Source of the DNA: F1-20-MAGs016 sp046086245
Lineage (GTDB): Bacteria > Planctomycetota > Planctomycetia > Pirellulales > UBA1268
Length of the DNA: 7,165 nucleotides
Direction of reading: 5' to 3'
Assembly: GCA_046086245.1 (NCBI GenBank)
Contig: JBJSXB010000125.1
Span: forward strand, 1-7,165
Both the position numbers and the translations under genes were made by a program. A model generated the notes under the pieces. The model saw nothing but the letters and a program-made list of their open reading frames with translations, did no database searches and had not been told where the DNA came from. Positions 1-6,108 of the stretch are shown here, in pieces (position 1 is the first letter of the stretch; each line of letters opens with the position of its first letter).

Positions 1-1
1 C

Positions 2-145
2 CTCCATGCCCTGACGATCTACCAGGAGCGCACCTGGGGAGTCGTGCTGCCCGGCGGTATCGCCGCCTACCACGGCAGGATGAAGACGACCGAGGCGACC
101 ACCACGACGGCGCGTGACCCGGCCGCCGGCCGGTCGGTGCGTTAG
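2..145 (+). CDS. C-terminal fragment of an unrecognised protein
   Basis: An open frame enters from the left edge and ends at TAG 143-145, giving 47 residues. Nearly all third codon positions are G or C, which fits a real coding frame in this genome; the other two forward frames are worse, one stopping almost at once. The fragment starts with a hydrophobic/aromatic stretch (LTIYQERTWGVVLPGG) and ends in a low-complexity Thr/Arg tail (EATTTTARDP), as is common at protein C-termini. I do not recognise the family and assign no function. It lies 75 bp upstream of the diadenylate cyclase on the same strand, so the two could be co-transcribed. Confidence 0.55.
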   Translation, partial: LHALTIYQERTWGVVLPGGIAAYHGRMKTTEATTTTARDPAAGRSVR

Positions 146-146
146 G

Positions 147-160
147 CGGTTCTTGAACCG
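147..160. repeat. 14-bp perfect palindrome upstream of the cyclase gene
   Basis: CGGTTC (147-152) and GAACCG (155-160) are exact inverted repeats separated by TT. The loop is too short for a good terminator hairpin and no T-run follows, so a protein-binding dyad is the better reading if it is functional. It overlaps a candidate -35 hexamer (TTGAAC, 153-158). Chance occurrence cannot be excluded. Confidence 0.3.
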
Positions 161-181
161 TCGCCCCACGGTCCGTAGGCT
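153..181 (+). promoter_or_regulatory. Weak candidate promoter for the diadenylate cyclase
   Basis: TTGAAC (153-158, four of six matches to TTGACA) is followed after 17 bp by TAGGCT (176-181), which keeps the first T, the A and the last T of TATAAT. The predicted start near 188 would leave a leader of about 33 nt before ATG 221. The -10 element is poor, so this is only a candidate. Confidence 0.25.
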
Positions 182-220
182 TCCCGGTCGGCCCCGCGCG
201 AGGGCGGTCGCCGCCCCCGG

Positions 221-1162
221 ATGGCCACCATGGCGCCCGCGAACCGTCAGCCGCAGTGGGAGCAGCTGCTCGAGGAGGCGGTGCGCCTGTCGTCCGTGAC
301 CGAGTCGGACGCGGTACTGATCCTCGCCGAGGAGCCGCTCGACTGGCAGCAGATCCGCGATATCGCGGCGGGCATGGCAGTGCTCGTCGCCGCCGACGAC
401 GAGGCCCATCTGGCCGGGGCGGCCGAAGGGGGGCTGTCGCGCGTGCTGCTCGACGTCGCCGGCCTGCCGGTCCAAGAACGGCTCGCCCAGGCGCTGCTGG
501 AGTGCGTCGCCGCGGAATTGATCCCGCCCCAGGCCCAAGTGGTGGCGGTCTACAGCGGCTTCGAGGCGGGCACGATCGACTCGGTCAGCGTGCTCAAACT
601 CGAGGAGCACCTCGGCCAACTCACCAGCCGTGATCTCCGCAATCTCGAGACGAAGGTGCCGCTGGAAACTCTCAAGCTGGTCGTCGACCTGGCGGTGGAG
701 ATCGGTCGGGAGGGGCGTGAGGGAAAGCCCGTCGGCACGCTGTTCGTCGTCGGCGACACCCGCAAGGTGCTGCAGTCGAGCCACTCCACCGGCTTCGATC
801 CGGTGCGCGGCTACGCCCGCGGCGAGCGCAACCTGTCCGATCCGCGCGTCCGCGAGGGGATCAAGGAAATCGCCCAACTCGACGGCGCCTTCGTCGTCGG
901 ACCCGACGGCACGGTGGAGGCCGCGGCCCGCTACATCGACGCCTCGGCGGAGAACGTGTCGGTCGCCAAAGGCCTCGGTGCCCGTCACTGGGCGGCGGCG
1001 GCGATCACCCGGCGGACGCGCTCGGTGGCGGTGGCGGTGAGCGAGACCAACGGCACCGTCCGTCTCTTCCAGAACGGCGAAGTGGTCCTCCGCATCGAGC
1101 CTTTCCGCCGCGCGATGAAGTGGAAAGACTTCGAGTACGAGCCGCCGGCGACGAGCGACTGA
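221..1162 (+). CDS. DacZ-like diadenylate cyclase (DisA_N domain protein)
   Basis: This 313-residue protein is predicted to condense two ATP into cyclic di-AMP, a cytoplasmic second messenger that in other organisms controls osmolyte and potassium transport. The C-terminal half (about 165-290) matches the DisA_N/DAC domain: DGA at 221-223, GLGARHW at 251-257 at the position of the RHR motif, and VSE at 273-275 followed by a glycine-containing strand pair. Residues 20-165 form an alpha/beta N-terminal region with no membrane segments and no DNA-binding helix-hairpin-helix, so it is neither CdaA nor DisA. Architecture and length resemble archaeal DacZ, whose N-terminal region is pyruvate-kinase-C-like; this comparison is from memory. 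The third residue of RHR is Trp. ATG 221 is the first start, ATG 230 an in-frame alternative; neither has a clear ribosome-binding site. It converges on the oxidoreductase downstream, so it is probably last in its unit. Confidence 0.85.
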   Translation: MATMAPANRQPQWEQLLEEAVRLSSVTESDAVLILAEEPLDWQQIRDIAAGMAVLVAADDEAHLAGAAEGGLSRVLLDVAGLPVQERLAQALLECVAAELIPPQAQVVAVYSGFEAGTIDSVSVLKLEEHLGQLTSRDLRNLETKVPLETLKLVVDLAVEIGREGREGKPVGTLFVVGDTRKVLQSSHSTGFDPVRGYARGERNLSDPRVREGIKEIAQLDGAFVVGPDGTVEAAARYIDASAENVSVAKGLGARHWAAAAITRRTRSVAVAVSETNGTVRLFQNGEVVLRIEPFRRAMKWKDFEYEPPATSD

Positions 1163-1202
1163 CGTCACCGCCCGACGCCACCGTGTCGCGCCGTGCCCAT
1201 GC

Positions 1203-2318
1203 TCATTCCTCGAGCGGCACCTCCGCCCCGCCTTGCTCCGCCGATTCGAGGCAGGCCATCATCACCCGCTGGATGGCCAGTGAGACCGCCGGCCAGCGCG
1301 GGTCGGGCACGCCGCCGATCACCAGCTGCGAAAAGGTGCGGAACAGGTTGGTCTCCTGGGCTGTCGCGTGGGAACTGGCGTACTCCGACACCGCCACGCG
1401 GCGGTCGTGCCGCTCCATGTCGAAGCGACAGCCGTCGCTGACGAACGCGGGCTGCGAGACGGTGAAGGCGAGCTCGTTGCCCGCGTAGGGCAGCACGAAG
1501 TCGTCGAGGCGGACGCTCCCGCGTGAACCGCCCACCGACACGAGCTGCTGATTGGCCATGCGAAACGACGTGAAGAACGACGCCGTCACTCCGGGGCCGT
1601 CGTCAAACAGGAGTTCGCCCGAGAATTCGACCGGCACCGGGGCTCCACCACGCGCCGTGGAGCCCGATCGGAGCATCCGTCCGGTGACGCGGGAAGGGAG
1701 ACGGTGATGCATCACCCAGAGGATGATCCCGATCGTGTACCACCCCAGGTCGCCGAGGCAGCCGAGCGGCTCGAGTTCGGCGTCCATGCGGATGTTCGAG
1801 TCGGCGAAACCGTCGGGGGCATCGAAGGTGAACTGGCTGACGATCCGCCGGATCTCGCCGATCGTCGCCGGATCGTCGAGCACCGCGCGGAGCGGCTCGA
1901 GTCGACGGCTGTGCATCCACATCACGCCGTCCATGAACTGCACGTTGGCGGCCGCGCAGGCGGCGACCATGTTTTCCAATTCGGCCACGCTCGCGCCGCA
2001 CGGCTTCTCGCAGACGACGTGCTTCCCGGCCCGGGCCGCCTCCACCGCCCACTGCCAACGCAGACCGGTGGGGATCGGGATGTAGATCGCGTCGATGTCC
2101 TCGCTGGCGAGGAGTTCCTCGTAGGACCCGAGGGCCCGCGGCGCGGGGTCGAGCGGCACGGTCGCCTGGCACTCGGCGACGAACGCGCGGGCGCGGTCGC
2201 GATCGCGGCTGGCGACGGCGACGAGTCGCGCGTTGCCGGCGTTCCGGATGGCGAGCCAGTTCTTTCGGGCGATCGCCGCGGTTCCCATGATGCCGTAGCG
2301 GCACGTGGTCGGTGGCAT
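1203..2318 (-). CDS. Gfo/Idh/MocA-family NAD(P)-dependent oxidoreductase
   Basis: This 371-residue cytoplasmic protein has the usual family length and two-domain layout. Residues 7-130 form the Rossmann fold: a glycine-rich GIMGTAAIA loop at 9-17, SRDRDRA after the second strand at 37-43, and EKPCG at 104-108 with the catalytic Lys 105. Residues 131-350 are the alpha/beta substrate domain with GCLGDLGWYTIG at 186-197; Asp 190 and Tyr 194 match the DxGxY signature of the glucose-fructose oxidoreductase / dihydrodiol dehydrogenase branch, where Tyr rather than His is the acid-base residue. The substrate, probably a sugar or sugar derivative, cannot be told from sequence. No signal peptide is visible. 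The start at 2318 (MPPTTCRYGIMG) places the Rossmann strand at the N-terminus as expected; a start at 2420 would add 34 Arg/Pro-rich residues and run into polA, so it was rejected. It is divergent from polA and convergent with the cyclase, so it is probably monocistronic. Confidence 0.9.
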   Translation of the reverse strand: MPPTTCRYGIMGTAAIARKNWLAIRNAGNARLVAVASRDRDRARAFVAECQATVPLDPAPRALGSYEELLASEDIDAIYIPIPTGLRWQWAVEAARAGKHVVCEKPCGASVAELENMVAACAAANVQFMDGVMWMHSRRLEPLRAVLDDPATIGEIRRIVSQFTFDAPDGFADSNIRMDAELEPLGCLGDLGWYTIGIILWVMHHRLPSRVTGRMLRSGSTARGGAPVPVEFSGELLFDDGPGVTASFFTSFRMANQQLVSVGGSRGSVRLDDFVLPYAGNELAFTVSQPAFVSDGCRFDMERHDRRVAVSEYASSHATAQETNLFRTFSQLVIGGVPDPRWPAVSLAIQRVMMACLESAEQGGAEVPLEE

Positions 2319-2401
2319 GGTGGCAAGGGACTCCCCGGAGCATGGATGCGCGGCGTTGTACCACACCCGGCACGTGGGCACGACGGGGGGCCGGCGCCGG
2401 T
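2319..2401. other. Divergent intergenic region between the oxidoreductase and polA
   Basis: These 83 bp must hold the 5' signals of both divergent genes unless promoters lie inside the coding regions. I found no convincing -35/-10 pair on either strand and no Shine-Dalgarno sequence at a normal distance; on the minus strand a GGGGAG lies about 12 nt upstream of the oxidoreductase start, which is rather far. A CACGTG palindrome at 2371-2376 is probably chance, since the same hexamer recurs elsewhere in the window. Confidence 0.4.
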
Positions 2402-5212
2402 ATGCTGGTCGGTGTGACACCGCCGCCCGGATCCGCCGCCGACCCCGACCTCACCGGCCGTACGGTCTGGGTGATCGACACGCTGTCGCGCGTCTACCAG
2501 TTGTTCCACGCCCTGCCGGAGATGTCATCGCCGCAGGGCGTCCCCGTGTCGGCGGTGTTCGGTTTCGCGCGTGACCTGCTGGAGACGGTTCCCGGTCGTG
2601 GGCCCGATTACCTGTTCTGCGCGCTCGACGCCCCCGGCCCGACGTTCCGCCACCAGCGCGATGCCACCTACAAGGCGACGCGCGCCGAGATGCCGGCCGA
2701 TCTGGTGCCCCAGATCCCCCTGGTGCGCCGCCTCCTCGAGACGTGCGGAATCCCCTGCCTGGAGTTGGCCGGGTACGAGGCCGACGACATCCTCGCCACG
2801 ATCGCCGAACGGACGCTCGCCCACGGTGGTCGCTGCATCCTCGCCACGTCCGGCAAAGACGCGCGGCAACTCCTCGGCCCCGACGTGCAGCTGTTCAATC
2901 TGCGCACCGGTGGCTTCGTCGGCACCGCCGAACTGGAACGGGAATGGGGTATCCGTCCCGATCAGGTGGTCGATTACCTGTCGCTCGTCGGCGACAGCGC
3001 CGACAACGTCGCCGGGGTTCCCGGCATCGGTCCCAAGACCGCCTCCGACCTGCTCCGCCAGCACGGGACCCTCGACCGCCTGCTCGACCATGTCGACCAG
3101 GTTGCGGGAACCAAGCGGCGCGAAAACCTCACCAAGCACGCCGATACGGCGCGGCACGCGCGCGAGATGGTGCGTCTGGATCGCGCGGTACCGATCGACA
3201 TCCCCTGGGAGGCGGGCCGCCGGCACACTCCCGACCCGGAGCGGGTCGGGACGCTGCTCCGCGAGCTCGGGTTCCGCAGTCTGGTGACGAAAGTCCGTGC
3301 CGGGCCACCCTCCGCCGTCGCCAACGCGGCCCCGATCACCGCGCCAAGACCGGCCGAGCGGCAGGCGAGTCTGCTGCCCGACGACGATGGTCCCGCGATC
3401 CCGTTCGCCGCGCACGCCGCGCCGGTCGGACTCCAGCCCCCCGCCGGCCAGGTGCTGATGCCGACCGACGAGGCGTCGCTGGCCGCCGCGATCGAGCGAC
3501 TGCCGCCGGGCCGCGTGGCAGTCGTCGTCGTCACCTCCCCCTCCGCCCATCCCATCGACGCGCCCGCGGCGCTTCTCATCCAGGCACACGACGACGGAGC
3601 GGGCGCCGCCCCGACGGCCGTGTGGGTGCCGGCGGAGCTGGCGCGTTCCGAAGGCCCCGTCGCCCGATGCCTCACCGCCGACGGCAGGACGGTGGTGGTG
3701 CACGATGTCAAGCGGCTGTTGCTCGCGCTCCGCGCGCTGGGGATGCCGGCGCCGCGCTGTGTCTTCGACACGCTGCTGGCCGCCTGCCTCGTCGAGGCGG
3801 GACAGCGAAACCTGACCCTGTCGGAAGTCGCCACCGCCCGGGGCGCGAGCCCGCCGGGGCCGGCGGTCGATGCCCCGTCCGATCCCGCCAGCGCCGCCAC
3901 CGCGGCGCGCCTCGTGAACCGCCTGGCGGATCGCCTCCCGTCGGAGTTGGCGACGGCCGGGCAGACCCGTCTCTACGAGGAGGTGGAATTGCCGCTGGCC
4001 ACCGTGCTGGCGGCGATGGAAGCCCACGGCATCCGGGTCGATCCCGCGATCCTCGCGCGGCTGGCGGTTGATTTCCGTGCCAAGCTCGCCAGCCTCGAAG
4101 CGGAGATCCACTCGCTCGCCGGACGCGCGTTTGCGATCGCCTCCCCCGTGCAGGTGCGGGCCATCCTTTTCGACGAACTCGGCCTCCCGGTGGTCAAACG
4201 CACCAAGACGGGCGCCAGTACCGACGCCGAAGTGCTCGAGGAACTCGCCTTGCTCCATCCGCTGCCGGCGCGGCTGCTCGAGCATCGCCGCTACGCCAAG
4301 CTGCAGAGCACGTACGTCGAGGCGCTCCCCGGGCTCGTGCGACCACGCACCGGTCTGATCCACACCACCCTCCACCAGACCGCGACCGCCACCGGTCGTC
4401 TCAGCTCCAGCGATCCCAACCTGCAGAACATCCCGGTCCGCTCGGCGGAAGGACAGCAGATCCGCGCCGCCTTTCTCCCCGCCACCGTCGGCTGGCGTTT
4501 CGTGGCCGCCGACTATTCGCAGATCGAGTTGCGGATGCTCGCCCACCTCTCCGGTGACCCGGCGATGCGGGCGGCGTTCGCCGCCGGCGACGACATCCAC
4601 GCGCGGACCGCCGCCGCCGTGTTCGGCATCGGCACCGACGCCGTCACGCCGGCGATGCGGCGCGCCGCCAAGGCGGTCAACTTCGGGATCCTCTACGGGC
4701 AGAGCGCCTTCGGATTGGCGAAGGCGCTGCGGATTCCCCAGGCGGAGGCGGCGGCATTCATCGCCGCCTACCTGAAGAGCTTCGCCGGTGCGGCCGCCTT
4801 CATGGACGAGATCCTCGACCGCTGCCGGGTGGACGGGCGGGTGACGACGATCCTCGGCCGACACCGCGCCATCAGCGGCGTCCGCGAGCGGGCACGGCGA
4901 CGGACCGCGGCGGGGGCGATGAGCCTCACGCTCCCGGAGCGGACGGCGGTCAATACGGTCGTGCAGGGGTCGGCCGCCGACCTGATCAAGCTGGCGATGC
5001 TACGGGTGGCTCGGGGGCTCGAGCGCGAGCGACTCGACGCCGCCCTCGTCCTGCAGATCCACGACGAACTGCTCCTCGAAACGCCTCCCCGGCAGCTCGC
5101 GGCCGTCGCCACGCTCGTCGCCGAGGAGATGCGCACCGCGATGGAGTTGACGGTGCCGCTGGTCGTCACCGTCCATGACGGGGCGACGTGGGCGGAATGT
5201 GAAAAACACTGA
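2402..5212 (+). CDS. polA: DNA polymerase I
   Basis: PolA fills gaps and removes RNA primers in lagging-strand synthesis and excision repair. The protein has 936 residues, close to E. coli (928). The 5' nuclease (about 20-310) shows Asp 26, Asp 76 (DAPGPTF), GYEADD at 124-129, GDSADN at 197-202 and the helix-hairpin-helix GVPGIGPKTA at 205-214. A Pro/Ala-rich linker spans about 310-355. The 3'-5' exonuclease-like region (about 356-520) lacks its catalytic acids. The polymerase domain follows: motif A DYSQIELR at 704-711, motif B RRAAKAVNFGILYG at 753-766, motif C QIHDELLLE at 885-893, with Asp 704 and Asp 888 as catalytic metal ligands and Phe 761 at the sugar-selectivity position. ATG 2402 gives MLVGVTPPPG just before the nuclease; ATG 2312 would overlap the divergent gene, and GTG 2414 is an alternative. 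No clear ribosome-binding site is seen. coaE starts 11 bp downstream. Confidence 0.96.
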   Translation: MLVGVTPPPGSAADPDLTGRTVWVIDTLSRVYQLFHALPEMSSPQGVPVSAVFGFARDLLETVPGRGPDYLFCALDAPGPTFRHQRDATYKATRAEMPADLVPQIPLVRRLLETCGIPCLELAGYEADDILATIAERTLAHGGRCILATSGKDARQLLGPDVQLFNLRTGGFVGTAELEREWGIRPDQVVDYLSLVGDSADNVAGVPGIGPKTASDLLRQHGTLDRLLDHVDQVAGTKRRENLTKHADTARHAREMVRLDRAVPIDIPWEAGRRHTPDPERVGTLLRELGFRSLVTKVRAGPPSAVANAAPITAPRPAERQASLLPDDDGPAIPFAAHAAPVGLQPPAGQVLMPTDEASLAAAIERLPPGRVAVVVVTSPSAHPIDAPAALLIQAHDDGAGAAPTAVWVPAELARSEGPVARCLTADGRTVVVHDVKRLLLALRALGMPAPRCVFDTLLAACLVEAGQRNLTLSEVATARGASPPGPAVDAPSDPASAATAARLVNRLADRLPSELATAGQTRLYEEVELPLATVLAAMEAHGIRVDPAILARLAVDFRAKLASLEAEIHSLAGRAFAIASPVQVRAILFDELGLPVVKRTKTGASTDAEVLEELALLHPLPARLLEHRRYAKLQSTYVEALPGLVRPRTGLIHTTLHQTATATGRLSSSDPNLQNIPVRSAEGQQIRAAFLPATVGWRFVAADYSQIELRMLAHLSGDPAMRAAFAAGDDIHARTAAAVFGIGTDAVTPAMRRAAKAVNFGILYGQSAFGLAKALRIPQAEAAAFIAAYLKSFAGAAAFMDEILDRCRVDGRVTTILGRHRAISGVRERARRRTAAGAMSLTLPERTAVNTVVQGSAADLIKLAMLRVARGLERERLDAALVLQIHDELLLETPPRQLAAVATLVAEEMRTAMELTVPLVVTVHDGATWAECEKH

Positions 5213-5213
5213 C

Positions 5214-5219
5214 GGGAGG
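5214..5219 (+). promoter_or_regulatory. Ribosome-binding site of coaE
   Basis: GGGAGG lies 4 nt before ATG 5224, in the short polA-coaE gap just after the polA stop codon. It is one of only two good Shine-Dalgarno matches in the window and supports both the coaE start and translation from a polA-coaE transcript. Confidence 0.7.
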
Positions 5220-5223
5220 CCCC

Positions 5224-5895
5224 ATGCCGCTGGTCGGGCTGACGGGGATGATCGGAGCGGGAAAATCGACGGTCGCGGCGATGTTCGCGGCGCATGGGGC
5301 CCGGATCGTCGACGCCGACCGCATCGCCCACGCGGTGCTTGACGAGCCGGCCGTACGGTCGGCGATCGCGGACCGCTTCGGTGCGGCGGTCGTCGCCGAC
5401 GATGGCACGGTCCGGCGCGGCGTGCTGGCCGAGCGCGTGTTCGGTCCCGACCCCACGCACGCAGCGGCCCTGCAGGCGCTCGAGGCGATCGTCCATCCGC
5501 GCGTCGGCGCCCGGATCGAGGCCGCGGTGGAAGACGCATTCGGGGTGGGCGGCGACAACGATCCCGTGGTGGTGCTGGACGTCCCGCTGCTGGCCCAATC
5601 GGGGGTGGCGCGGCGCTGCCACTGGGTCGTGATCGTCGAGTGTGCCGAGGCGATCCGCCGCGGGCGACTCGAGGCTCGCGGCCTCTCGCCATCGCAGCAG
5701 GCTGCCCGCGAGGCGGCGTGGCACCGCCGCCACGATCGCGGTGCCGCGTCCTGGCCGCCCGATCGCATCCGCACCGTGGATAGCTCGGGATCGCTTTCGT
5801 ATACTCGATCCCAGGTCGATCGGATTTGGTCGGAAATCACCGCCTCCGCCGGCCCGCCGGATACCGTCCACCACGGTTCCGGAGGGCGGGTATGA
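5224..5895 (+). CDS. coaE: Dephospho-CoA kinase
   Basis: CoaE phosphorylates the 3' hydroxyl of dephospho-CoA with ATP, the last step of coenzyme A synthesis, in the cytoplasm. The 223-residue protein opens with the P-loop GMIGAGKST (8-16), followed by DADRIAHAVL (30-39), which carries the conserved Asp pair of the active site. HPRV (91-94) and DVPLLAQSG (119-127, the family's DVPLLFE-like motif) are in the expected order. The lid/adenine region reads RLEARGLSPSQQAAREAA (148-165), and RIRTVDSSGSLSYTRSQVD (181-199) replaces the usual AD-x-VIDN-x-G ending. Length is slightly above the typical 195-210 because of a roughly 17-residue polar tail after ITA. The end of the lid is more divergent than the rest, but no essential P-loop residue is lost. 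It is probably translated from the polA transcript; a possible promoter for rho lies inside its last 100 bp. Confidence 0.92.
   Translation: MPLVGLTGMIGAGKSTVAAMFAAHGARIVDADRIAHAVLDEPAVRSAIADRFGAAVVADDGTVRRGVLAERVFGPDPTHAAALQALEAIVHPRVGARIEAAVEDAFGVGGDNDPVVVLDVPLLAQSGVARRCHWVVIVECAEAIRRGRLEARGLSPSQQAAREAAWHRRHDRGAASWPPDRIRTVDSSGSLSYTRSQVDRIWSEITASAGPPDTVHHGSGGRV
5777..5805 (+). promoter_or_regulatory. Candidate sigma70-like promoter inside coaE, reading toward rho
   Basis: TGGATA (5777-5782, four of six matches to TTGACA) and TATACT (5800-5805, five of six matches to TATAAT) are separated by 17 bp. An AT-rich hexamer this close to consensus is uncommon in such GC-rich sequence. Transcription would start near 5812, within the last 28 codons of coaE, and give rho a leader of about 297 nt. 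The codons also encode part of the CoaE C-terminus, so coding constraint could explain the sequence. Confidence 0.4.
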
Positions 5896-6108
5896 CGGTT
5901 GGCCGAATCCGGGCGGGGGAGGGTTCGCCGGCGTGAGCCGCGTTTCCCCGATCCGCCGCGCACCTCCCGCCCGCCTTCCTCCTCCCTCCCACGTGTCACG
6001 CCGCCCGGCCGGTCCGGTTCGCGGTTGTTTCGTCATCCGTGCCGACGGCGGCCCCGCTGGCGGCCATCGCGCCACGGTGTCCGCGATCCGCCCCCTCCGA
6101 GGTGTCCC
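5896..6108 (+). promoter_or_regulatory. coaE-rho intergenic region, probable rho leader
   Basis: This 213-bp gap has no convincing gene. A G-rich tract, GGGCGGGGGAGGG (5911-5923), is followed by a C-rich, G-poor tract (5961-5991: 21 C, 6 T, 2 G, 2 A in 31 nt). The latter has the composition expected of a Rho-binding (rut) site. The G tract can pair with either of two parts of the C tract (5966-5972 or 5984-5990). No intrinsic terminator with a T-run is visible after coaE, so read-through from polA-coaE into rho is possible. Rho is known to autoregulate through its leader in E. coli; applying that here is inference. Confidence 0.35.
6099..6102 (+). promoter_or_regulatory. Ribosome-binding site of rho
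   Basis: GAGG ends 6 nt before GTG 6109. This decides for the GTG start over the in-frame ATG at 6160, which has no comparable site at a normal distance. Confidence 0.55.

Noticed and set aside
1163..1202. Possible bidirectional terminator between the convergent cyclase and oxidoreductase genes
   Set aside because: Only a 5-bp GCGAC/GTCGC pairing with a long loop was found (starting at 1155), with no T-run on either strand.
2302..2376. Two CACGTG palindromes (2302-2307 and 2371-2376) near the divergent starts
   Set aside because: The first is inside the oxidoreductase coding region and a third copy occurs before rho; six-base G/C-rich palindromes are frequent here.
2312..2401. Upstream extension of polA from ATG 2312
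   Set aside because: It would overlap the start of the divergent oxidoreductase and add 30 residues (rich in Arg, Trp and Gly) unlike any PolA N-terminus; ATG 2402 places the nuclease domain normally.
2319..2420. 34-codon N-terminal extension of the oxidoreductase
   Set aside because: The extension is Arg/Pro-rich and would overlap polA, while Met at 2318 immediately precedes the expected Rossmann strand.
2525..4864. 779-codon open frame on the minus strand
   Set aside because: It is antisense to polA and its composition (Gly, Arg, Asp, His rich) is that of a shadow of a GC-rich gene.
5861..5893. Alternative small hairpins at the coaE stop (ACCGT/ACGGT, and ATACC/GGTAT)
   Set aside because: The stems are only 5 bp, no T-run follows, and such matches are expected by chance; not strong enough to call a terminator or attenuator.
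6047..6065. Direct repeat GGCGGCC in the rho leader
   Set aside because: A 7-bp G/C-only repeat is trivial at this base composition.
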